Shown here in pieces: positions 5,213 through 10,959 of a stretch of DNA of 10,959 nucleotides. The position numbers and the translations under genes were made by a program. Each line of letters opens with the position of its first letter. The first letter of the stretch is position 1. The DNA comes from Candidatus Krumholzibacteriia bacterium (GTDB lineage: Bacteria; Krumholzibacteriota; Krumholzibacteriia; LZORAL124-64-63). Where the stretch lies: positions 1 through 10,959 of the forward strand of contig JACZKN010000163.1 of the NCBI GenBank assembly GCA_014859985.1, written 5' to 3'. The notes beneath the pieces are model-generated. The model was not told the DNA's origin. It searched no databases and saw only the letters and a list, made by a program, of their open reading frames with translations.

Positions 5213-7822
5213 CTATTTCACGAGAGCCATGCGGCCCGTCAGCGTCCCGCCGTCCGGTGCCGTCAGCCGGTACACGTACGTCCCCGAGGCCACGGCCCGC
5301 CCCGCGGCGTCGCGCCCCTGCCAGGTGGCGCTGTGGGGGCCGGCCGCCTGCTCGGCGTCGACCAGGGTCGCCACGCGCCGTCCGTCCACCGAGAACACCT
5401 CCAGGCGCACGCGGCCGCCCGTGGCCAAGGCGTAGTCGATGGTCGTGGACGGGTTGAACGGGTTGGGCCGCGCCGCGGCCAACCGGTTCACGGCTGCGGG
5501 CACCGGGTCGCCCACGCCGGCCACCTGCTGGCCATAGGTGACCTCCAGCACCCGGTCGCCCTGCAGCGGACCGGTCGTCTGCACCGTGCCGTCGGGCCAG
5601 GTGATGCGCAGTTCGCTGACGTAGGCCTCGGTGCCCAGGCCGAAGTGGGCCGGACCGCCGTCCATGCCCAGGTAGCCGCCGCCGCCGGTGACCTGGCGCA
5701 TCTGGGTCACGCCGCCGCTGGTGACCTGCACCAGGGCGCCGATGGCGCCGGGATTGCCGGCGGTGCCGTGCAGGCGCACGGCGAACCAGTGGTTGCCGTG
5801 CTGCATGGTGTTGAGGAAGAGCGCGCCGGCCGCGCCGTCGCGGCTGACGAACACGTCCAGCCGGCCGTCGCCGTCCACGTCGCCGCAGGCCACGCCGGTG
5901 CTGCCGAGGTCGGCTTCGGGCCAGCCCACGGGGGCGCGGGTGAAGCCGCCGGCGCCGTCGCCCATCAGCACGAGGTCAGGCTCGCCGTTGCGGGCCACGT
6001 ACAGGTCCAGGTGCGTGTCGTTGTCCAGGTCGGCGAAGACCACGCCCCGGCCGCGGCCGCGGTCGCCCAGGTTCCCGCCCAGGACCAGGTTGTAGGCGTT
6101 GAAGGCGTCGGCCAGCCAGAGCCGGTCGGCCCCGCCGTCATTGGCCAGGTACAGGTCCCAGTCGCCGTCGTTGTCGTAGTCGCCCCAGGCGGCGCCGGTG
6201 CCGTTGCCCAGGTCGTCCAGGCCGCTGGTCTGGGCGAGGTTGCTGAAGCCGATGGGGGTGTTCTGCAGCAGCACGTTGGCCCCGGAGTAGTTGGTCACGT
6301 AGACGTCCAGGCGTCCGTCGAAGTCGATGTCCGCCCAGGCGGCGCCGCGGCCGTTGCCGGGGTCGTTCGCGCCGTTGGACTGGGCGCTGAAGATGTACAG
6401 GCCCCCGCCCACGTCGCCCAGGTTCTTGAGCAGGACGTTGGCCCCGCCGTTGTTGACCACGTAGAGGTCCAGCCGCCCGTCGTTGTCGTAGTCGACCCAG
6501 GAGACGGTGCGGGCCTGGCCCAGGTCGCCGGCGCCGAAGTTGTTCACGGGCGCGAAGCCGCCGTCGCCGTCGCCCGCGAGCAGGAGGTTGGCCTCGCCGC
6601 TCTTGCCCACGTACACGTCCAGGTGGCCGTCGCCGTTGAAATCGGCCCAGGCCGCGCTGGTGCCCGCGCCCGCGTCCAGCACCCCGCCGCTGCCGACGGC
6701 CGTCCAGCCGCCGCCGTCGTTGCGCAGCAGGAGGTCGGCTGCGCCCTGGTTGACCACGTGCAGGTCCAGGTCACGGTCGCCGTCGAAGTCGATCAGGCTG
6801 ACACCGCGGCCGGCGGCGGCCGGGGCGCCCGGCAGCGCCGCGGGGGCGGCGAAGGGGCCGTCGGTGTAGACCCCGGCAAAGACGATCTGGCCGCCCTCGC
6901 CCACCGTCTGGGTGAACGAACCCGGCGCGGGCCTGGTCCAGTAGGGCACCTCCTGCCAGACGAGGGTGAACTCGCCGGCATAGAAGGTGTCCATGCTGTC
7001 GTCGCCGGTGCCGGCGGCCAGCAGGCCGTAGGGCCCGGTGATGGTCCAGCCGGCGCCCACGCCGTCGGGCTCGCAGTCGACCACGATGGCGGCCTTGTAG
7101 TCGGGCACCGCCACGGCGGCCTGCAGCACCTCCTCGCTCTGCAGGTTCTGCACGAGGATCACGATGCGCAGGTTCTCCTGCTCCCACGCGGGGGCGACCG
7201 TGAACGTGCTCTCGATGACCTCCTGTTCGCCCAGGCCGCCGACGCCCAGGTTCCGGACCGGCAGGGCGGCCATCACCATGTTGGTGTTGCCGTGCTCCTG
7301 GGCCAGGGCCACGAAGGTGTGCACCTGGTTGGTGCCCGCGGGCAGGCTCCCGTCGACGGTCACGGTGGTCGTGACCGTGGCCTGCTCGCCGATGATGGTG
7401 TAGCTGGCGGCAACCAGAACGGGGCTGGCGACGGCGGCCCTGTTCAGGTAGAGGGGCTGGTACGTCGCCAGCATCGAACCGCTGGCGGCGCCGCCGACGG
7501 ACTGGAGCTGCCCGTCGAACATCACCGAGGGCGTGCCGGAGAACCCGTACATGCCCCAGCGCTGGTCCACCACCGGGATCCGGTAGGGGGCGGTCAGGTA
7601 GAAGGTCAGGGGCACCACCTTGTCGGCGCCGTAGATGTCCACGAGGTCCTCGAGTCCCGCGACCGCGGAAGGGCAGTAGGGTCAGCCGTCGGCGGAGAAC
7701 AGCTCCCCGACCACCGTCCGGTCGGCGGCGTGGATGAAGCCGGGTCGGCCCAGCAGGCCGCAGGCCGCGGCCAAGAGCAGGAGGCCGCAGGTGGCGGCCG
7801 AACGCGTGCGCGAAGTCGGCAT
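5213..7822 (-). CDS. Predicted selenoprotein: thioredoxin-like (UPYC), VCBS-repeat, ASPIC/UnbV and FlgD-like C-terminal domain
   Basis: Read through one in-frame TGA (7684-7682) as selenocysteine, this gene encodes 869 residues. A signal peptide (about 1-33, 'CGLLLLAAACGLL') precedes a thioredoxin-like domain resembling Omp28-type proteins. It has the redox motif U47-P-Y-C50 and a 'SGTPSVMFDG' cis-Pro loop at Pro98. A beta-rich region follows. Seven VCBS/FG-GAP repeats about 50 residues apart have Ca-binding-type cores such as 'DYDNDGRLD' starting near 345, 394, 444, 498, 548, 598 and 648. Next come an ASPIC/UnbV domain (about 678-765) and a FlgD-like domain starting near 786 ('PNPFNPSTTI'), a secretion or sorting signature in FCB-type bacteria. 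ATG at 7822 has GGGGGG eight bases upstream. The alternative GTG start at 7642 would lose the signal peptide and active site. It is probably exported, perhaps to the cell surface. A nonsense mutation is the main rival explanation. Confidence 0.82.
7655..7670 (-). promoter_or_regulatory. Bacterial SECIS-like hairpin
   Basis: In the mRNA, UUCCGC (7670-7665) pairs with GCGGGA (7660-7655), a 6-bp stem including one U-G pair, closing a GGUC loop (7664-7661). The loop starts 17 nt after the UGA. Bacterial SECIS elements lie inside the coding region just after UGA with a G in the apical loop, and E. coli fdhF also presents GGUC. This would recruit SelB with Sec-tRNA. It is a prediction and has not been folded computationally. 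Confidence 0.65.
7682..7684 (-). other. In-frame UGA read as selenocysteine (Sec47)
   Basis: The TGA is codon 47 of the frame opening at 7822. It is the only stop before 5213 and falls at the first position of a C-x-x-C-type motif (U-P-Y-C) at the usual place after the first strand of a thioredoxin-like fold ('TVVGELFSADG'). Confidence 0.78.
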
Positions 7823-7827
7823 GGGTC

Positions 7828-7843
7828 TTTCCCCCCGGGGAAA
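7828..7843 (-). promoter_or_regulatory. Hairpin covering the Shine-Dalgarno of the selenoprotein gene
   Basis: On the minus strand TTTCCC (7843-7838) pairs with GGGAAA (7833-7828) around a CGGG loop. The loop and 3' arm contain the GGGGGG Shine-Dalgarno (7836-7831), so the ribosome site may be partly occluded. Confidence 0.4.
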
Positions 7844-7879
7844 TCGCGGTGGGTGGTGCCAATGGCGGCGATCAGGACG

Positions 7880-7908
7880 ATGATACCAGATGCGCGGTCC
7901 TGCGGCAG
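7880..7908 (-). promoter_or_regulatory. Predicted extended -10 promoter of the selenoprotein gene
   Basis: On the minus strand TGGTATCAT gives an extended -10 (TATCAT at 7885-7880), with CTGCCG (7908-7903) as a weak -35 at 17-bp spacing. It predicts a leader of about 50 nt and a transcript separate from the PqqD-like gene just upstream. Confidence 0.5.
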
Positions 7909-7915
7909 GGAAATT

Positions 7916-8221
7916 CTACTGCGCCGCCGGGAGATCGCCCGGCGCTCGGCTCTCGACGGCGATGCCCGCCGTCAGCAGGGCCTCCGCGAACTCGAGCAGG
8001 TCGCCCCCGGCCACGTCCGCGGCCACGTCGTATTCGGCGACGACGTCCGCGAGCACCGCGGCCAGGTCCCGCTTGCCGTCGAGGCGTTTCCAGATGAAGG
8101 CGCCGAGGCCGTCCAGGGAATGGGTGGTCTCGCCGGCGGCAGCCATGATCACGTAACCGTCGCCCACCGCGCGGACCGGGCAGGCGGGGTTGGGGGTGAG
8201 CACGGACTTGAGGTCGGGCAT
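7916..8221 (-). CDS. PqqD-family protein (RiPP recognition element-like)
   Basis: A PqqD-like protein of 101 residues. The family folds as a small winged-helix domain that, in known pathways, binds the leader of a precursor peptide and presents it to modifying enzymes. Typical features are the 'VRAVGDGYVIMAAAGETTHSLDGLGAFIWKRLDG' beta/helix pattern (about 16-49), 'DLAAVLADVVAEYDV' and the last helix 'DLLEFAEALLTAGIAV'. I chose ATG at 8221 because GAGG lies nine bases upstream. An ATG at 8230 overlaps the stop of the upstream gene (ATGA) and would add three residues. Either way it is coupled to the signal-peptidase-like gene. No precursor peptide or radical SAM partner is visible, so its substrate is unknown. 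Confidence 0.83.
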   Translation of the reverse strand: MPDLKSVLTPNPACPVRAVGDGYVIMAAAGETTHSLDGLGAFIWKRLDGKRDLAAVLADVVAEYDVAADVAGGDLLEFAEALLTAGIAVESRAPGDLPAAQ

Positions 8222-8226
8222 CGTCG

Positions 8227-8721
8227 TCATCCTCGCAAGAGGGTCTTGAGGGCACGCAGGACGCTGAGGGCCGCGGCGCGCCGGGAGCGCGGCACCGCGA
8301 CCGCGGATCGGCCGTCGCCGCCCGGGGCGTACCAGCCCGTGACCACGCCGCGGACGTCCCGGCGGCGGATCAGGCCGCCACGGGGATTCCAGTCCCCCTT
8401 CTCAAGATACAGGGTGCCGCTGCCGGTGCCCAGCGCGAAGAGGAGCCGGTGGGCGATCAGTTTGCCGTCCCGGGCGAAGACGACGACGTCGCCCGGGCCG
8501 AAGCTCCGGCGCTGCGCCGAGGCGATCAGCAGCCGGGCGCCGACGGGGATGGCCGGGGCCATGCTGCCCGTCAGCAGCGGTAGGCTCACCGTGCCGGGGA
8601 AATCGCCGCCGGGAGCGGACAGCGCCAGCCAGGCGTCGAGGATCTGTTCGCGGTCGTCGCCGGCCGTCAAGGAGGCCTCCCTGCCCCCCGGGGCCGGGGC
8701 GGAATCGTGTTGCTGATTCAT
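8227..8721 (-). CDS. S26-type signal peptidase-like protein (Ser-His type)
   Basis: A 164-residue S24/S26 peptidase-fold protein. The motif 'TGSMAPAIPVGARLLI' contains Ser53, the expected nucleophile. 'GPGDVVVFARDGKLIAHRLL' places His91 where bacterial signal peptidase I has its general-base Lys, as in SipW and Sec11 enzymes. 'EKGDWNP' provides Asp110, matching the third conserved residue of that type. No clear membrane anchor is seen, which is unusual for a signal peptidase, so a peptide-maturation or self-cleavage role is possible. ATG at 8721 ('MNQQHDS') is preferred over a 37-residue N-terminal extension that would run through the divergent promoter region. Its Shine-Dalgarno is weak (GCAGG close to ATG). 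The stop overlaps a possible PqqD start. Such proteins are often found beside PqqD-like and NTP_transf_5 proteins, both present here. Confidence 0.78.
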   Translation of the reverse strand: MNQQHDSAPAPGGREASLTAGDDREQILDAWLALSAPGGDFPGTVSLPLLTGSMAPAIPVGARLLIASAQRRSFGPGDVVVFARDGKLIAHRLLFALGTGSGTLYLEKGDWNPRGGLIRRRDVRGVVTGWYAPGGDGRSAVAVPRSRRAAALSVLRALKTLLRG

Positions 8722-8738
8722 GACCTGCGCATCATAGT
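8710..8738 (+). promoter_or_regulatory. Possible promoter of the nucleotidyltransferase gene
   Basis: TTGCTG (8710-8715) and CATAGT (8733-8738) are spaced 17 bp apart in the divergent region and point at the plus-strand gene. The minus strand has TACTAT (8739-8734) facing the peptidase gene, but no good -35. Both are weak matches. Confidence 0.3.
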
Positions 8739-8786
8739 ACGAGCGTCGGTCCGCCACCAGCCACGTTGGCCACTGCCGAGGTCCCG

Positions 8787-9950
8787 ATGGTCCAGATGGT
8801 CCGGATGCCGAACGATCCTCGCCGCAACGCACTGCTCTGCGAGCTCGCCCGGTCCTGGGCAGGCACCGGACCGGCGCGCCCGGCCTGGTCGCCGCAGGAC
8901 GTGGCGCTGGTCTGGCCTGCGCTGGCGGCCCACCGGGTCGAAGTGGCCCTCGGCGGGCTGATCCCTTCGGACCGGTTGTCCGCCGCCCAGGCGCGGTCGC
9001 TGTCCGCGGCCCGGGAGCGCTCCCGCTGGCAACTGATGGAACTGGAGCGGATCCTGCCCGCCCTGACCGCCGCCGCCGGCGCGCCGATCCTGCTCAAGGG
9101 GGCCGGGCTGGCCCTGGGTTTCTACCCCGACCCGACCGAGCGCTGGTTCGTCGATCTGGACCTGCTGGTGCCGCGGGCCCGGATCGAGGAGGCCTGCGCT
9201 GCCCTCGAGGAGTGCGGCTACCGGCCCTACCGGGACCGCCAGGACTGGGCCTACTATGACCGGTACCACCTGCACCGCATCCTGATCGCCCCGACCGGTT
9301 CGGTGGTCGAACTCCACTGGGCCCTGACCATCCCCGACTCCCCGTACCGCTTCGACCAGGCCGGGGTGCAGGAGCGCGCCCGGCTCCTGCGGGTGGGCAA
9401 GGAGACCTGCCGGGTGGCCGCCCCGGTCGACCTGGTCACCCACGGCGTGTACCAGGACCTGGTGGACGGTTTCGGGGACCTGCGCCGGCAGCTCGACCTG
9501 GCCATGGTCCTGCCCCGCCTGGACGCCGAGGACTGGCGGATCCTGGCGCAGAACCTCGAGGACGGCCGGATGGAACGGGGATTCGAGCTGTCACTTTACA
9601 TCATGAAGTCAGTCCTGGGGCTTCCCGCGCCGGCTTGGCAGTCCACCCGGCCGCTGGGCCGGACGGCTTGGCGATTCCTGGAGGGGCTGGACCCCGCCGC
9701 CTCCTGCCTGGGACGCCGGGCCGTGGCCGAGCCGGGCTACAACCGTTTCCTGCACCTGATCCTCGTCCCCGGCGCCCGCTTGCGCCGGGCCCAGGGCCGC
9801 CGCCTGCTCTGGCCCCGGCTCCAACCGGTCATCGGGCAGCAACCCGCCTCGGCGGCGGTCCGGGTGGCGGCGACGGCCGCCGCCGGGGGGGTGAACCTGG
9901 CCCGCCTGACCCGATTCGCCTGCCGCGCCCTGGCGTCTCCACGCCGCTGA
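8787..9950 (+). CDS. NTP_transf_5-family nucleotidyltransferase-like protein
   Basis: A 387-residue protein of the uncharacterised nucleotidyltransferase family (Pfam NTP_transf_5). The signature 'ILLKGAGLALGFYPDPTERWFVDLDLLV' (about 101-128, given here in part) includes Asp123 and Asp125, the expected metal ligands. 'VVELHWAL' (about 173-180) supplies a third acidic residue, Glu175. The family is often seen near PqqD-like and S24/S26-like genes in predicted peptide or polysaccharide gene clusters, but its substrate is not established. The start at 8787 is chosen because GAGG (8778-8781) is five bases upstream; in-frame ATGs also exist at 8796 and 8805, and TTG at 8766. It is divergent from the peptidase-PqqD pair. 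The last 60 residues are Ala/Arg-rich with no clear domain. Confidence 0.83.
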   Translation: MVQMVRMPNDPRRNALLCELARSWAGTGPARPAWSPQDVALVWPALAAHRVEVALGGLIPSDRLSAAQARSLSAARERSRWQLMELERILPALTAAAGAPILLKGAGLALGFYPDPTERWFVDLDLLVPRARIEEACAALEECGYRPYRDRQDWAYYDRYHLHRILIAPTGSVVELHWALTIPDSPYRFDQAGVQERARLLRVGKETCRVAAPVDLVTHGVYQDLVDGFGDLRRQLDLAMVLPRLDAEDWRILAQNLEDGRMERGFELSLYIMKSVLGLPAPAWQSTRPLGRTAWRFLEGLDPAASCLGRRAVAEPGYNRFLHLILVPGARLRRAQGRRLLWPRLQPVIGQQPASAAVRVAATAAAGGVNLARLTRFACRALASPRR

Positions 9951-9982
9951 CTCCTTTTCATGAAGTCCTTCTGTTTTTCCTG

Positions 9983-10012
9983 TTGACATGAATGCTTCAG
10001 TGTGTGAAGTAT
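9983..10012 (+). promoter_or_regulatory. Promoter and inverted-repeat operator of the winged-helix gene
   Basis: A perfect -35 TTGACA (9983-9988) is followed at 18 bp by AAGTAT (10007-10012), a weak -10. An inverted repeat, ATGCTTCA (9992-9999) and TGAAGTAT (10005-10012) around five bases, covers the spacer and -10 with one mismatch. A further TTCATGAA palindrome is at 9957-9964. This is the expected layout for autorepression by the downstream winged-helix protein. Confidence 0.55.
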
Positions 10013-10016
10013 GGCG

Positions 10017-10037
10017 GGCGGTGCCACCGGCACCGCC
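10017..10037 (+). other. Leader hairpin upstream of the winged-helix gene
   Basis: A perfect 9-bp stem, GGCGGTGCC (10017-10025) with GGCACCGCC (10029-10037), with an ACC loop sits near the predicted transcript 5' end. It may stabilise the mRNA. No T-run follows, so it is not a clear terminator. Confidence 0.4.
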
Positions 10038-10081
10038 GGGCCCGCCAGCGGCCCGGGCCGCAGGACCGTTACAGGAAGAGC

Positions 10082-10420
10082 ATGAACGCGCGCACCCTTG
10101 ATCCCCTGCTGGGGACGCCGGCGCGGCTGGCGATCGTGGCGACCCTCGCCGACGGCCGCGACCGGACGTTCTCCGAGCTGAAGAGCGCCACCGGCCTGGC
10201 GGACGGCAACCTGCACGTGCAGGCCAGCCGGCTGGCGGAGGCGGGCTACCTGCGCCAGCGCCGCGAGCGCCGCGGGGGACGGTCGGTGACCTGCTACCGC
10301 CTCGAGGAGGACGGGCTGGAGGCCCTGCGGCGCCTGGCCGACCGGCTGCAGGCGGCCCTGTCGGGGCTGCGCCCGCCGCGGCCCGAGCGGCGCGAGCGGG
10401 ACGACTCGCAGGTATGGTGA
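10082..10420 (+). CDS. Winged-helix transcriptional regulator (HTH_34/MarR-ArsR-like)
   Basis: A 112-residue DNA-binding protein whose pattern matches the small winged-helix family Pfam HTH_34. 'LDPLLGTPARLAIVATLADGRDRTFSELKSATGLADGNLHVQASRLAEAGYL' (roughly residues 6-57) gives the helices up to the recognition helix 'GNLHVQASRLAEAG'. 'RQRRERRGGRSVTCYRLEEDG' forms the beta wing, and a final helix supports dimerisation. It is likely a repressor of its own promoter, through the inverted repeat at 9992-10012. The effector is unknown, and only Cys71 suggests any redox or metal sensing. ATG is supported by AGGAAG at 10073-10078. The C-terminal tail (about 95-112) is Arg/Glu-rich. The rpiB-like gene starts 49 bp after its stop and may share the transcript. 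Confidence 0.85.
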   Translation: MNARTLDPLLGTPARLAIVATLADGRDRTFSELKSATGLADGNLHVQASRLAEAGYLRQRRERRGGRSVTCYRLEEDGLEALRRLADRLQAALSGLRPPRPERRERDDSQVW

Positions 10421-10469
10421 CGGCACCACGGCAAGGGACGGGCACGACCGGAGCCGGAGCGGAGGAAGG

Positions 10470-10959
10470 ATGAAGATCGCCATCGGAGCCGACCACGGGG
10501 GCTTCGCCCTCAAGGAAGCGCTGAAGGCCCACCTGCAGGGCCGGGGCCACGAGCTCCAGGACTGCGGCACCCACGCGGCCGAGGCGGTGGACTACCCGGT
10601 GTTCGCCCGGGCCGTGGCCGAGGCGGTGGCCCGGGGCGGCGCCGCCCGCGGCATCATGATCGACGGGGCCGGCATCGGCTCCTGCATGGTGGCCAACAAG
10701 GTGCCGGGGGTGCGGGCGGCCATGGCCTACGACGTTTCCAGCGCCCGCAACGGCCGCGAGCACAACGACGCCAACGTGCTGACCCTGGGCGCGGGGCTGA
10801 TCGGCGCCAACCTGGCCCAGCAGATCGTGGACGTTTTCCTGTCCACCGATTGCACCGAACCCCGCCACCGCCGCCGGGTGGCCATGATCGCCGACGCGGC
10901 GGGCGCTCCGGCCGCGTCGGCGATCATGGCCACCCGGCGGCGGTGGCGGGGTTCGGTGC
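10470..10959 (+). CDS. rpiB: RpiB/LacAB-family sugar-phosphate isomerase (3' end chimeric and incomplete)
   Basis: An RpiB-fold isomerase, interconverting ribose-5-phosphate and ribulose-5-phosphate or related sugar phosphates in the cytosol. Family motifs are 'IGADHGGFALKE' (5-16), 'DYPVFA', 'GAGIGSCMVANKVPGVRAA' (66-84), 'REHNDANVLTLGAGLIG' (96-112, His98) and 'RHRRRV' (132-137). The general-base Cys of E. coli RpiB (Cys66, before GTG) is replaced by Asp65 here, so the chemistry or substrate may differ. The Shine-Dalgarno GGAGG is at 10461-10465. No stop occurs before the window end. Residues after about 144 are encoded by the return arm of a 49-bp perfect inverted repeat and are probably not native, because the family normally ends near residue 145-150. 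Confidence 0.88.
   Translation, partial: MKIAIGADHGGFALKEALKAHLQGRGHELQDCGTHAAEAVDYPVFARAVAEAVARGGAARGIMIDGAGIGSCMVANKVPGVRAAMAYDVSSARNGREHNDANVLTLGAGLIGANLAQQIVDVFLSTDCTEPRHRRRVAMIADAAGAPAASAIMATRRRWRGSV
10852..10959. repeat. Perfect 49-bp inverted repeat at the window end (probable fold-back artefact)
   Basis: Bases 10852-10900 are the exact reverse complement of 10911-10959, with a 10-bp spacer (10901-10910). The left arm is natural rpiB coding sequence. The right arm ends exactly at the last base of the window. A perfect palindrome that turns a conserved gene back on itself at a sequence end is the usual mark of a chimeric read or assembly end rather than biology. Confidence 0.9.

Noticed and set aside
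5213..7642. Shorter gene model for the VCBS protein starting at GTG 7642
   Set aside because: There is no signal peptide or good Shine-Dalgarno, and it starts inside the thioredoxin-like domain just after the redox motif. The frame continues upstream through TGA to a well-placed ATG.
7642..7822. Frameshift or pseudogene explanation for the broken start of the VCBS gene
   Set aside because: Both sides of the TGA are in the same frame and form one continuous domain, so no indel is needed. A point nonsense mutation cannot be fully excluded, but its exact position at the redox Cys and the SECIS-like hairpin make Sec more likely.
6771..7862. A 363-codon minus-strand frame overlapping the 5' half of the selenoprotein gene
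   Set aside because: It is in another frame from the signal peptide and thioredoxin-like sequence. It is Arg/Pro/Gly-rich low-complexity translation typical of shadow frames.
5168..8716. A 1182-codon open frame on the plus strand covering the selenoprotein, PqqD and peptidase genes
   Set aside because: It is antisense to three well-supported genes. The translation is Gly/Val/His/Ala-rich with no domain, as expected for a shadow frame in very GC-rich DNA. It is not evidence of an overlapping gene.
9609..10868. Long minus-strand open frame across the nucleotidyltransferase, regulator and rpiB genes
   Set aside because: It crosses several plus-strand genes and intergenic DNA, and is low complexity. 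It is a shadow of GC-rich coding sequence.
10780..10959. RpiB fused to an Arg-rich C-terminal domain
   Set aside because: The extra residues come from the return arm of the perfect inverted repeat at the window edge, so they are most likely an artefact.

Overview
The window is very GC-rich DNA (roughly 70% by eye) with strong G/C at third codon positions. It comes from a Gram-negative-type bacterium. The best lineage hint is a large secreted protein with VCBS/FG-GAP repeats, an ASPIC/UnbV domain and a C-terminal FlgD-like domain carrying 'PNPFNPSTTI'. That domain is typical of high-GC, mostly uncultivated FCB-group lineages such as Krumholzibacteriota, Eisenbacteria or Latescibacteria. This placement is an inference. 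The right edge is a perfect 49-bp fold-back, so the window probably ends at a metagenomic or assembled contig end.

Layout: (1) 1-2733, plus strand: the end of an energy-transduction operon, ExbB-type channel (5' cut) > ExbD > TonB > secreted TPR protein, with stop/start overlaps and a hairpin terminator. (2) 2809-3800, plus strand: a promoter, an unrecognised four-helix membrane protein and a Gdx/SugE guanidinium exporter, followed by a hairpin shared with the convergent gene. (3) 3896-4494, minus strand: a small Gly-tailed RRM RNA-binding protein with a good promoter and a leader of about 255 nt rich in hairpins. (4) 4547-5065, minus strand: an unrecognised secreted six-cysteine protein. (5) 5213-7822, minus strand: the highlight. 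A thioredoxin-like/VCBS/ASPIC protein is interrupted by a single in-frame TGA exactly at the first position of the redox motif, giving U-P-Y-C. A signal peptide lies upstream and a bacterial SECIS-like hairpin with a GGUC loop lies just downstream. I read it as a selenoprotein that ordinary gene callers truncate. (6) 7916-8721, minus strand: a PqqD-like protein and an S26-type Ser/His signal-peptidase-like protein, divergent from (7) a plus-strand NTP_transf_5-type nucleotidyltransferase (8787-9950). This trio resembles fragments of peptide-modification clusters, but no precursor or radical SAM gene is visible. (8) 9983-10959, plus strand: a winged-helix regulator with a probable autoregulatory operator, then an RpiB-like isomerase with Asp in place of the catalytic Cys, running into the fold-back.

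The main systems are mostly independent: TonB-dependent outer-membrane energisation, guanidinium export, RNA binding, a secreted selenium-dependent redox/adhesion-like protein, and a partial peptide-processing module. No tRNA, rRNA, CRISPR array or insertion sequence was recognised. The Sec machinery (selA, selB, selC, selD) is not in the window, so the selenoprotein call rests on the gene itself.
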